Assembly (NCBI GenBank): GCA_937897535.1
Contig: CALCQB010000167.1
Coordinates: 1-13,431 of the forward strand
Length of the DNA: 13,431 nt
Source: an uncultured Novosphingobium sp.
Lineage (GTDB): Bacteria > Pseudomonadota > Alphaproteobacteria > Sphingomonadales > Sphingomonadaceae
Reading direction: 5' to 3'
Positions within the stretch are counted from its first letter, which is position 1. Each line of letters begins with the position of its first letter. The notes below the pieces were generated by a model. The model searched no databases. It was given only the letters and a program-made list of their open reading frames with translations, and had not been told where the DNA came from. A program made the translations under genes and the position numbers. Positions 1 to 6,991 of this stretch are shown one piece after another.

Positions 1-48
1 TCTACACAGGCGAAGACACTCTTTCCCTACACGACGCTCTTCCGATCT
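1..48 (+). other. Illumina P5 adapter with i5 index (sequencing artefact)
   Basis: Positions 16-48 match the Illumina TruSeq read-1 adapter exactly as I know it, ending in the diagnostic CTCTTCCGATCT at 37-48. Positions 1-7 (TCTACAC) are the end of the P5 flow-cell sequence. The 8 bases between, AGGCGAAG at 8-15, sit where the i5 index goes and match my memory of TruSeq HT index D505. Genomic DNA therefore begins at 49. The adapter is open in the mutS frame and adds 16 false codons, including the contamination peptide TLFPYTTLFRS. On the minus strand it gives the equally familiar IGRASCRERV. It should be trimmed. Confidence 0.98.
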
Positions 49-1551
49 GGTCTGAGCGAAGCCCGGCGGATCCATGACCATCTGCTAGCCAAGCCGGATC
101 GCCCGGCGCTGCTCGATGCGCTGCTGCCGCGTCTGACCGGGCACGGCGCACTGACCGATCTCTATGCCCGCGCACTGGTTCCGGCCCCGCCGACCGAGCG
201 CGGACAGGGCGGCTATATCGCCGAAGGCTATGACCATGCGCTCGACGCGCTGCGCGAGACATCGGGCAATGCCCGACGGGCGATTGCCGCGCTCGAGGCG
301 AAGTACCGCGACCAGACCGGGCTTGCGGCGCTGAAAATCCGCCACAACGGCGTGCTCGGCTATTTCGTCGAGGTCCCGGCGCGGCATGCCGATGCGCTGA
401 TGGCGCCGGACAGTGGCTTCACCCACCGCCAGACCATGGCCGGGGCGGTGCGGTTCAATGCCCTCGCGTTGCATGAGGAAGCCAGCCGGATCGCTGAGGC
501 CGGCGGCCACTCGCTCGCCGCCGAGGAAGCGCATTTCGAGGAGCTGGTCGGCCAGGCGGTCGCGGCGCGCCATGCCATCGCCGCCACCGCCGAAGCTCTG
601 GCCCGGCTCGACGTGGCCTGCGGCCAGGCCGAGCGCGCGGCGGAGAGCGGCTGGTCGCGCCCGCGGATCGTCACCGACAATGTCCTGGCTATCGAAGGCG
701 GACGACACCCGGTGGTCGAAGCGGCGCTGGCGGCGCGGGGTGAGCGGTTTGTCGCCAACGATTGCCGCCTGGCTCCCGAGAACCGGTTGTGGTTGATCGG
801 CGGCCCCAACATGGGCGGCAAGAGCACCTTCCTGCGCCAGAACGCGCTGATCGTCCTGCTGGCGCAGGCAGGCGGGTTCGTTCCGGCGTCAAGCGCTACG
901 ATCGGGCTGACCGACCGGCTGTTCAGCCGGGTCGGCGCGTCGGACAACCTGGCCCGCGGGCGTTCGACCTTCATGGTCGAGATGGTCGAGACCGCCGCGA
1001 TCCTGGCCCAGGCGACCGAACGCAGCTTCGTGATCCTCGACGAGGTCGGGCGCGGGACTTCGACCTATGACGGGCTGGCGCTGGCTTGGGCAGTGGTCGA
1101 GGCGGTTCACGGGGCCAACCGCTGCCGCTGCCTGTTCGCAACGCATTACCACGAACTGGCGCGGTTGGCCGAGAACTGCGAGGCCTTGAGCCTTCACCAT
1201 GTCCGGGCCCGCGAATGGCAAGGCGATCTGGTGCTGCTGCACGAGCTGGCCGAAGGCCCGGCTGACCGCTCGTATGGCCTGGCCGTGGCCAAGCTGGCCG
1301 GGGTGCCCGCGCCGGTCGTGGCCCGCGCTGCGGCGGTGCTCGACCGGCTGGAGAAGGGCCGGGCCGAGACCGGCGGGTTGGCCGCTGGCCTTGGCGACCT
1401 GCCGCTGTTTGCCGCGGCGATCGAACACCGGCAGGAGGTGGTCGATACCCTGCGCGAGCGGCTCGGTGCGCTCGATATCGATGCGCTTTCTCCGCGTGAG
1501 GCGCTCGATCTGCTTTATGAATTGAAGCGCGAGGCGGGCAAGCTTCCTTAA
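49..1551 (+). CDS. mutS: DNA mismatch repair protein MutS, C-terminal part (5' truncated by contig end)
   Basis: MutS recognises mismatches and uses ATP to start methyl-independent or methyl-directed repair with MutL. The 500 residues present cover the second half of the lever/clamp region and the whole ATPase domain. The Walker A region GGPNMGGKST is at fragment residues 251-260. The Walker B region (VILDEVGRGTSTYDG) starts at residue 328, with the catalytic Glu at 332. The FATHYHEL switch follows, then the helix-turn-helix stretch RSYGLAVAKLAGVP that makes the dimer interface. The end (LSPREALDLLYELK) matches the usual short C-terminal tail. Family members are about 850-880 residues, so roughly 370 N-terminal residues (mismatch-binding and connector domains) are missing because the contig stops. 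The first native codon is GGT at 49; upstream residues come from adapter. The frame is intact and the stop is TAA. Confidence 0.97.
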   Translation, partial: GLSEARRIHDHLLAKPDRPALLDALLPRLTGHGALTDLYARALVPAPPTERGQGGYIAEGYDHALDALRETSGNARRAIAALEAKYRDQTGLAALKIRHNGVLGYFVEVPARHADALMAPDSGFTHRQTMAGAVRFNALALHEEASRIAEAGGHSLAAEEAHFEELVGQAVAARHAIAATAEALARLDVACGQAERAAESGWSRPRIVTDNVLAIEGGRHPVVEAALAARGERFVANDCRLAPENRLWLIGGPNMGGKSTFLRQNALIVLLAQAGGFVPASSATIGLTDRLFSRVGASDNLARGRSTFMVEMVETAAILAQATERSFVILDEVGRGTSTYDGLALAWAVVEAVHGANRCRCLFATHYHELARLAENCEALSLHHVRAREWQGDLVLLHELAEGPADRSYGLAVAKLAGVPAPVVARAAAVLDRLEKGRAETGGLAAGLGDLPLFAAAIEHRQEVVDTLRERLGALDIDALSPREALDLLYELKREAGKLP

Positions 1552-1574
1552 CTTTGGCAGGCTAAGGTCGGGCC

Positions 1575-1766
1575 ATGTTCTTTTTCGGCTTCGGCCCCAA
1601 GATGCGCCACGTGTTCGCCAGCCGCTGGAAGGCGGTGACGTGGTCGCTTGGCATCCTGCTGACCGCCTATTGCACCGTACCGGCGGCAGACCAGGCCCGC
1701 GAGCACGAGCAGATGCAAGTGGCCAAGGCCCACGAAGCGCACAAATCGCCGTGGGCCAAGAATTAG
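1575..1766 (+). CDS. Small hypothetical protein with one hydrophobic segment
   Basis: This 63-residue reading frame starts 23 nt after the mutS stop, in the same direction. An AAGG at 1564-1567 lies 7 nt before the ATG and could serve as a ribosome binding site. The N-terminus is aromatic-rich (MFFFGFGP). Residues about 20-37 (TWSLGILLTAYCTVPAAD) could form one short membrane span or an uncleaved signal anchor. The tail is charged and His/Lys-rich (HEQMQVAKAHEAHKSPW). No domain is recognised. Strict co-orientation, the Shine-Dalgarno-like site and the membrane-protein composition favour a real gene; the short length keeps confidence moderate. No function is proposed. Confidence 0.6.
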   Translation: MFFFGFGPKMRHVFASRWKAVTWSLGILLTAYCTVPAADQAREHEQMQVAKAHEAHKSPWAKN

Positions 1767-1792
1767 GTCGGGTCCATTGAATCGGAGCCTGA

Positions 1793-1907
1793 AACTCCCC
1801 TCCCCGTGGGGGAGGGGTTGAGGGTGGGGGCGCGACGCCGGCGTTGACGCGCGGCCTGGCGGCCTCGCTCCCCCATCCCCGGCCCTTCCCCGCCGGGGAA
1901 GGGAGTT
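1793..1907. repeat. Inverted pair of REP-like C/G-rich palindromic elements
   Basis: Unit 1 (1793-1830) begins AACTCCCCTCCCCGTGGGGG, forming a hairpin, followed by a G-rich tail of the GGTTGAGGGTGGGGG type. Unit 2 (1868-1907) is nearly its reverse complement: read on the minus strand it begins AACTCCCTTCCCCGGCGGGG and continues into GGGCCGGGGATGGGGGAG. The spacer 1831-1867 contains a smaller palindrome, GACGCCGGCGTT (1834-1845). Paired, inverted copies of a short palindromic unit between convergent genes match the REP/BIME pattern. Similar C/G-rich elements are common between genes in sphingomonads. It lies between the end of the mutS small-ORF unit and the end of the glycosyltransferase operon and may also work as a two-way terminator. 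Confidence 0.75.
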
Positions 1908-1933
1908 CTGAGCCAGTCTTCTAGCGATTTGCT

Positions 1934-3175
1934 CTAAGCTGGCTCTCGGCCCATACCGGCCAGCGCCCGGTCGATGATGGCATCCTTCTGCCAGCGTTCA
2001 ATGGCCCGGTCCCGCGCGGCCCTGCCCAGCGCCTGCCGCCGCGTCGGATCATCCGCCAGCTCCCGGATTGCCGCTGCCAGCGCAGCCGGATCGCCCGGCG
2101 GGGTGATCGCGCCGCAGCCGTCGACTTCGGCGTAGAGCCCCGTCCCCGGCTCGATGGTCGCGACCACCGGGCGGGCCGAGGCGAGCATGTTGGTCAGCTT
2201 CGAAGGCAGCACCAGATCGGCCGCGCCCGCGATCTGCGGCAGCAGGTGCAGGTCGGCCATAGTCAGCATTGCCCCCATCCGTTCGGCAGGCTGCAGGTCA
2301 TGCAACTGGACATTGGCCAGCCCCTGCGCCAGCTGTTCGAGCGCGGCCCGGTTGGGCCCCTCGCCGCAGATCACGAAGGCGATGTCCGGACGGTCGTGCA
2401 GCAGCCAGGCGGCCTCGACCAGAATCTCGATCCCCTGCTTGCGCGCGATATTGCCTGAATAAAGCGCGATGGTCTTGCCGGTCAGACCCCAGGCGGTGCG
2501 GATTGCGTCTGCACCGGCCTGATCGGGAGCAAAGCGCGCATCCGACCAATTGCGCATTTCGAACACGCGGGCAGGGTCGACACCCTTGGCCACCAGCCGG
2601 TCGCACATCTGCGGGCTGATCGTCGAAACTTGGTCGCCCAGTTTCAGGAATGCCGCTTCGACCCAGCGGGCCATCCGGGCGATGGCGCGCCGTTCGTCCA
2701 TTAGCCCGGTGGCGAGCGCGGCTTCAACCTCAAAGTCCTGGACATGAATCCACAGCCACGCACCGGCGATCCGCGCGGCGAGCCAGGCGGTGAATACGCT
2801 CAGCAGCGCCGGTGCGATCGCGATCACCAGTTCCGGCCGCTCGCCTTTTGGGTGCAGTGCCGCGCGCAGGGCGTGGGGCAAGGCGGAAAGGGCAAAGCTG
2901 GCGAGATGGACGATCCGCTTGAACCCGCCGGGTTCGGCCGGGACATAGTGCGGGCAGCGGGTCACTTCGACCGCGCCTTCGCAGGAGGTCCGCCAGCCGC
3001 CCCCGGCAAAGCCCGGATAAGTCCGCCACTGCGGGTAATAGGGCTTGCCCGCAATCACCCGGACCCGTGCGCCGCGCGCCACCAGCGCTTCGGCCAGGCC
3101 TTGCGTGTAGGGACCAATCCCGACCGGCTCGGGCGCGTAGTTGAGCCCGACGAGCAGCACCGAGCGCGGGCTCAC
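1934..3175 (-). CDS. WcaI-like family 4 glycosyltransferase
   Basis: Predicted GT-B fold glycosyltransferase that moves a sugar from a nucleotide sugar onto a growing surface glycan or lipid carrier at the inner membrane. It resembles the WcaI family of colanic acid biosynthesis. The N-terminal half opens LLVGLNYAPEPVGIGPYT (residues 7-24) and has the family pattern PYYPQW and RCPHYVPAEPGGFKRIVHL. The C-terminal donor-binding half contains YSGNIARKQGIEIL, FVICGEGPN and LPSKLTNMLASARPVVAT. The start is chosen at GTG 3175, which overlaps the upstream stop as GTGA and implies translational coupling (413 aa). A second GTG at 3187 would add four residues. It is the last gene of the RNase D-lptC-lptA operon and stops with TAG. 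The acceptor is unknown, and since it lies outside a recognisable capsule cluster I give no gene symbol. Confidence 0.85.
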   Translation of the reverse strand: MSPRSVLLVGLNYAPEPVGIGPYTQGLAEALVARGARVRVIAGKPYYPQWRTYPGFAGGGWRTSCEGAVEVTRCPHYVPAEPGGFKRIVHLASFALSALPHALRAALHPKGERPELVIAIAPALLSVFTAWLAARIAGAWLWIHVQDFEVEAALATGLMDERRAIARMARWVEAAFLKLGDQVSTISPQMCDRLVAKGVDPARVFEMRNWSDARFAPDQAGADAIRTAWGLTGKTIALYSGNIARKQGIEILVEAAWLLHDRPDIAFVICGEGPNRAALEQLAQGLANVQLHDLQPAERMGAMLTMADLHLLPQIAGAADLVLPSKLTNMLASARPVVATIEPGTGLYAEVDGCGAITPPGDPAALAAAIRELADDPTRRQALGRAARDRAIERWQKDAIIDRALAGMGREPA

Positions 3176-4338
3176 TGGTCGAGCCACTTGCTCAGCGCGG
3201 CCAATTGGCGCGATTGGCGGCGGACATCGGCCTGTGCAAGATCCTTGAGTGAGCGCAGCGCCCGCGATCCGGCCCAGCCGAGGAAGCCGCCCTCGCCCGA
3301 CATATCACGGGTTACTGCCGTTTCGCCCTTTACCTTACTGCGACCCAGGACCCGCGCGGCGAGCCCGGCCGACCCGCCCTTCAGCGTCGCTGCTGCAAAT
3401 CCAGCGCTGGCGCGGGTGTCGAGGTCCTGGAGCAGCAAATCGGGTGCGACGGCGAGCAGATCGGCCGGGGCCGGCGTGCCGGGGTCGGCGGAAAAGTCGA
3501 TTTCTGCATCCGGGCGAAAGCTTAGAGTCAGCTCGAGCATCAGCCGGGCCCCGTCGCGCCAGCCGCTGGCCACCGCCTCCGCCCAGAATTGCAGCCAGTC
3601 GACCGGCGCGGTCCGCAAAAGGTAGTCGATATCGGCCAGGATCAATGGCCCGCAGTCGAGCCGGTGGCCATAGACGGCGTGGACGATCAGATGATTCAGC
3701 AAGTCTTGCGGCGCGGGATAGCGGATGCCCCCTGCTTCGACCGCGCGGCGCCGGACTGCAGCCTCGTCGCGGACCGGGCTGGCATGGTCGAGCCGCCCGT
3801 CGCGTTCCCACAACCGATGGTGAAGCTCGATCACCGTGCCGCGCGGGGCGATCAGCGGGGGCATGTGCTTGTCGAGCCGGACCACGTCGCCGAGCGCCAT
3901 CTCGCTGGTCCGCGCCAAGGTATAGCCCGCCGCCTGCAGGGTTTCGAACGCCGGGATCACCGCCTCTGGCGCGACCAGCAGATCGAGATCGCGCAGCGGT
4001 CGCTGCGCCGGTTCGGGATAAGCGTGCGTGGCCAGCCAGGCTCCCTTGAGCGCGACAGGCGAGAAGTCTGCAAGCAATGCGCAGCACTCCACCAGTTCGG
4101 CTTGCTGGACCAAGGCCTGCATCGCGGCGAAGCGATGCGCCGCCTGCCATTCTGCGCGGATCGACTGCGGCAATTCGACCTGGTCGCGGTGCATGCCGAA
4201 CAGCAGCGGCTGCAGACGGTGCTGGGCCGCCATTTGACTGAGCTTGGCCCAATCCACTTCGTCCAGCACTACCAGATCCGGAAAATGCGCCGTGCCGATC
4301 AGATCGAGCAAGATGCGCCGCAGCGCCGGACGGTCCAT
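3172..4338 (-). CDS. Nucleotidyltransferase-like family protein (PF14907 type)
   Basis: This 388-residue protein resembles the uncharacterised nucleotidyltransferase family (NTP_transf_5). Visible features are LKGAWLA (residues 97-103), the Asp pair in RPLRDLDLLV (113-122) expected to hold metal and nucleotide, and the conserved ELHHRLW (171-177). The C-terminal half is helical with no motif I recognise. Such proteins are often found in polysaccharide and exosortase-type clusters, but the substrate is not established, so the role is inferred from context. The gene starts 14 nt after lptA and overlaps the glycosyltransferase by 4 nt (GTGA), so it is probably made together with both. A chain of roles in envelope glycan modification is plausible but not shown. 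Confidence 0.75.
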   Translation of the reverse strand: MDRPALRRILLDLIGTAHFPDLVVLDEVDWAKLSQMAAQHRLQPLLFGMHRDQVELPQSIRAEWQAAHRFAAMQALVQQAELVECCALLADFSPVALKGAWLATHAYPEPAQRPLRDLDLLVAPEAVIPAFETLQAAGYTLARTSEMALGDVVRLDKHMPPLIAPRGTVIELHHRLWERDGRLDHASPVRDEAAVRRRAVEAGGIRYPAPQDLLNHLIVHAVYGHRLDCGPLILADIDYLLRTAPVDWLQFWAEAVASGWRDGARLMLELTLSFRPDAEIDFSADPGTPAPADLLAVAPDLLLQDLDTRASAGFAAATLKGGSAGLAARVLGRSKVKGETAVTRDMSGEGGFLGWAGSRALRSLKDLAQADVRRQSRQLAALSKWLDQ

Positions 4339-4352
4339 CGTCCGCGTGAGCG

Positions 4353-4946
4353 TCAGTTAGACGAGCGCTTGGGCACGGTGAAGGTCCCGGAAATCCGTCC
4401 GCCGCGCGGAGATCCTTCGCTGCCCGGAGTGCCTAGCGCTGACGACCCCCCACCAACCCTGCCATCGAGCGTGGAGAGCCCGGAATTCAGGTCGATCGTC
4501 AGGCGGCCGCCCGACAGCCGGTTGCCCCCCTGCAGCAGCGTGACATTGCCCGAGAGTGTGATCAGCCGCCGATCGAAATCATAGATCGCGACATCGCCCG
4601 AGGCGGCCTGGTTGCCGCGGGTGATCTGCACGCCGCCTACCGCGTCGACCCGGTGGATCTTGAAGCCGCCGCCGTCGGTGGTGAAGGCCATCGTGGTGCG
4701 CCCGGCGCGCAGGGTCAGGTCGGACTGGGTGACCACCACGTTTCCGGCCAGGATCGCGCGGTTGGCCTTGCCCTGCAGCTCGCCGTGATCGGCCGAGAAA
4801 TTGACCGGGGCATCGCTGTTGTGCCCGCCGAACACCTGCGCGGCCGACGGCGCAAGCGCGATGATCGCGGCACCGCCCAGCGCGAACCCGCCGAGCAACG
4901 AGCGCAGCGCGGTGGCTTTGAGGGAACGTCGGTCGGGCTGGCTCAT
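4353..4946 (-). CDS. lptA: Lipopolysaccharide transport periplasmic protein LptA (OstA-like)
   Basis: LptA forms the periplasmic bridge that carries lipopolysaccharide from LptC at the inner membrane to LptD at the outer membrane. The 197-residue product has a basic N-terminus and a hydrophobic stretch at about 17-36 ending PSAAQ, a likely signal peptide. The OstA/LptA beta-jellyroll follows: VNFSADHGELQGKANRAILAG and NVVVTQSDLTLRAGRTTM, then repeated strands such as RLITLSGNVTLLQGGNRLSG. The C-terminus is a Gly/Ser-rich tail (GGGSSALGTPGSEGSPRGG). The ATG overlaps the lptC stop (ATGA, 4943-4946), and a GAGGA lies 7-8 nt upstream. The next gene is not lptB, which often follows lptA in other bacteria. 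Confidence 0.92.
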   Translation of the reverse strand: MSQPDRRSLKATALRSLLGGFALGGAAIIALAPSAAQVFGGHNSDAPVNFSADHGELQGKANRAILAGNVVVTQSDLTLRAGRTTMAFTTDGGGFKIHRVDAVGGVQITRGNQAASGDVAIYDFDRRLITLSGNVTLLQGGNRLSGGRLTIDLNSGLSTLDGRVGGGSSALGTPGSEGSPRGGRISGTFTVPKRSSN

Positions 4947-5590
4947 AACGGCATCCTCAAACGCGATTGGACGAACTGCATCCGGACATTGCCATCCAGC
5001 TTGAGCACGCGATTGTCGAGATCGGCACTTATCCGGTCGGCGCTGAAAGTGCCAGCCGGAATGGCTCCGCTGACCCCGCCCGATCCCGAGACCGTGCGGT
5101 CGCGCAGATCGATTGCGACGTTGGCGGTGGTCAGGCGATAGCCGTCCGCGGCGGTGAACACCACCGGTCCAACCACCACGACGCGCTGGTCGGCATAATT
5201 GTAGGTTCCGCGCACCGCAGTCAGCTCGGCCGGTCCGTCGGTCAGCCGAATCCGCGCGGCGAGGTTTTCCATCTGCACTTCGGGGACTGCGGCAGAGACC
5301 TGGACCGCACTGCCGGCGGTGACGGTGAAGGGCCGTCCGCGCTTGTCCTCGCCCCGGTACATCGCGTTGTTCACCCGCAGCCGCTCCTCGGTCACCGCGA
5401 CCTTGGTGCGATCGAGCAGGAACGAAAGTTCGCCTTCGGTGAACAGCGGTCCAACGATCATCGCGGCGGCGACCACCCCGACCAGCCCCGGCAACCAGCG
5501 CGCCAGGATCCGCACCTTGCGATCGTGCGAACCGCCCGGCGCTGCCCAGTGGCGGCGCTTGTCGCGAATGAGGTCGGCGGCTTCGGTCAT
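4943..5590 (-). CDS. lptC: LPS export system protein LptC
   Basis: LptC is the bitopic inner-membrane protein that takes lipopolysaccharide from LptB2FG and hands it to LptA. The 215-residue product begins with a charged cytoplasmic stretch and has one membrane span at about residues 29-50 (ILARWLPGLVGVVAAAMIVG). The periplasmic LptC/YrbK fold follows, recognisable from GRPFTVTAGSAVQ, VQMENLAARIRLTDG and the strand pattern DGYRLTTANVAIDLRDRTVSG. It starts 12 nt after the RNase D stop; no clear Shine-Dalgarno site is seen there. It overlaps lptA by 4 nt, consistent with the two proteins being made together as adjacent parts of one bridge. Confidence 0.9.
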   Translation of the reverse strand: MTEAADLIRDKRRHWAAPGGSHDRKVRILARWLPGLVGVVAAAMIVGPLFTEGELSFLLDRTKVAVTEERLRVNNAMYRGEDKRGRPFTVTAGSAVQVSAAVPEVQMENLAARIRLTDGPAELTAVRGTYNYADQRVVVVGPVVFTAADGYRLTTANVAIDLRDRTVSGSGGVSGAIPAGTFSADRISADLDNRVLKLDGNVRMQFVQSRLRMPL

Positions 5591-5602
5591 GGTCGCAGAG
5601 GA

Positions 5603-6223
5603 TCAGGCCTCGTGGCTGAACAGGTCCTTGTCGGCCCAGCCGGCAAGGTCGAGCCGGGCCCGGTGTGGCAGGAAATCGAACGCCGCCTGGGCGAGGTCAG
5701 TCCGGTGCTCGCGGGCCAGCCGCTCGATCAGGATTGCGTGCATCGCGTGGAGATAGCGCACGTCGCTCGCGGCATATTCGCGCTGCGCCTCGCTCAGCTC
5801 GGCGCCGCCCCAGTCACTCGACTGCTGCTGCTTGGACAGTTCCTTGCCGAGCAGCTCGCGGACCAGATCTTTCAGGCCGTGGCGGTCGGTATAGGTCCGG
5901 ACCAGCTTGCTGGCGATCTTGGTGCAGAACACCGGTGCGGCGACTACGCCCATGTAATGCTCGATCGCGGCCAGATCGAACCGGGCGAAGTGGTACAGCT
6001 TGACCCGCGCCGGATCGGCCAGCACCGCCTTGAGGTTGGGCGCGGCATAGTCCGAACCCGGACCGAACCGGACCAGATGCTCATCGCTCCCGCCGTCCGA
6101 GATCTGCAACAGGCACAACCGGTCGCGCGGGGTGATCAGCCCCATGGTTTCGGTATCGACGGCGACCGGTCCCGGGCCGAGCACGCCGGCGGGGAGATCT
6201 TCTTCGTGGAGATAGACTGCCAT
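5603..6223 (-). CDS. rnd: Ribonuclease D, short 3'-5' exonuclease form
   Basis: A DEDDy-family 3'-5' exoribonuclease, predicted to trim the 3' ends of tRNA and other stable RNAs in the cytoplasm. The catalytic residues are all visible: Asp23 and Glu25 in VDTET, Asp83 in YHFARFDLAAI, and Tyr150 with Asp154 in EYAASDVRYL. At 206 residues it contains only the exonuclease domain. The HRDC domains of the ~375-residue E. coli enzyme are absent, as is common for the short alphaproteobacterial form. It is the first gene of the minus-strand operon leading into lptC (12-nt gap) and is divergent from ung. The ATG is at 6223, with no strong Shine-Dalgarno site. Confidence 0.93.
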   Translation of the reverse strand: MAVYLHEEDLPAGVLGPGPVAVDTETMGLITPRDRLCLLQISDGGSDEHLVRFGPGSDYAAPNLKAVLADPARVKLYHFARFDLAAIEHYMGVVAAPVFCTKIASKLVRTYTDRHGLKDLVRELLGKELSKQQQSSDWGGAELSEAQREYAASDVRYLHAMHAILIERLAREHRTDLAQAAFDFLPHRARLDLAGWADKDLFSHEA

Positions 6224-6286
6224 ATCCCAAGGTGCTTAGGCTTATCCGGGCGGGGTGAAAAGCCCTGCAATGGCGGAGTTTTGCGC
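6224..6286. promoter_or_regulatory. Divergent intergenic region between rnd and ung
   Basis: These 63 bases separate the start of the minus-strand rnd-lptC-lptA operon from the plus-strand ung gene, so promoters for both must lie here or inside the opposite gene. I see no convincing -35/-10 pair or palindrome. The GGCGGAG at 6272-6278 is the probable ribosome binding site of ung, 8 nt before its GTG start. Confidence 0.5.
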
Positions 6287-6973
6287 GTGGCCGGTTCCGA
6301 GGCAGTTCCCGAAAGCTGGCGCAGTGCGCTGGACCCGGTGCTGCAATCGCCAAAGTCGCGTGCGCTCGGGGCTTTCCTCAAGGCCGAGGAAGCCGCCGGA
6401 AAGCCGGTCTATCCGCCGCGCGGAACCCGGCTGGCGGCGCTCGAACTGACCCCGCTCGATGCGATCAAGGTCGTGATCCTGGGGCAGGATCCTTATCACG
6501 GGGCGGGCCAGGCGCACGGCCTGTCGTTCTCCGTGCAGGACGGGGTGAAGGTCCCGCCCAGCCTCGCCAATATCTACAAGGAGCTGGCCAGCGATCTCGG
6601 CCTGCCGCGCCCGGATCATGGCAACCTCTCCGGGTGGGCGAGGCAAGGCGTGCTGCTGCTCAACGCCGCGCTGACAGTCGAGCAAGGCCAGCCCGCCTCG
6701 CACCAGGGCAAGGGCTGGGAAGAGGTCACCGATGCGGTGATCGCTGCCGTCGCCGCCAAGGTCGAGCCGTGTGTGTTCCTGCTATGGGGCAACCATGCCC
6801 GCAAAAAGGCGGCGAGCGTGCCGGGTTTGATGCAAAGCCACCATCTTGTCCTGACCGCGCCGCACCCCAGCCCGCTGTCAGCGCATACAGGCTTTCTGGG
6901 CTGCCGCCATTTCAGCCAGGCCAATACCTTTCTCGAGGCCAAGGGCCGCGGGGCAGTGGACTGGCGGCTGTGA
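6287..6973 (+). CDS. ung: Uracil-DNA glycosylase, family 1
   Basis: Removes uracil from DNA produced by cytosine deamination or dUTP misincorporation, starting base excision repair. The water-activating motif GQDPYH is at residues 66-71 (Asp68), followed by HGLSFSV. LLLNAALTVEQGQPASH is in the middle, and the DNA-inserting loop HPSPLSAH is at 193-200 (His193). Length is 228 residues, normal for the family. GTG 6287 is chosen as start because GGCGGAG lies 8 nt upstream and the family begins shortly before the tryptophan at residue 11. TTG 6281 is in frame but too close to that site. The frame stays open far upstream (to 4967), opposite rnd and lptC, but that is a GC-rich antisense artefact. 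The next gene follows after 18 nt. Confidence 0.96.
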   Translation: MAGSEAVPESWRSALDPVLQSPKSRALGAFLKAEEAAGKPVYPPRGTRLAALELTPLDAIKVVILGQDPYHGAGQAHGLSFSVQDGVKVPPSLANIYKELASDLGLPRPDHGNLSGWARQGVLLLNAALTVEQGQPASHQGKGWEEVTDAVIAAVAAKVEPCVFLLWGNHARKKAASVPGLMQSHHLVLTAPHPSPLSAHTGFLGCRHFSQANTFLEAKGRGAVDWRL

Positions 6974-6991
6974 ACGCGGCAAGGTGAGCGC

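Noticed and set aside
2744..4584. Plus-strand frames of 293 and 331 codons opposite the glycosyltransferase, nucleotidyltransferase-like and lptA genes
   Set aside because: They are antisense shadows with no recognisable domain, in a region where the minus-strand genes have clear family motifs.
4967..6286. Very long plus-strand open frame (to 6973, 668 codons) upstream of ung, opposite lptC and rnd
   Set aside because: Only the last 228 codons match a known protein (uracil-DNA glycosylase). The upstream part is antisense to two well-supported genes, has Arg/Gly/His-rich low-complexity composition, and reflects the scarcity of stop codons in GC-rich DNA.
6974..6991. A promoter between ung and the short acyl-CoA dehydrogenase
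   Set aside because: The gap is only 18 nt and is filled by the AAGGTGAG ribosome binding site, so co-transcription with ung is simpler.
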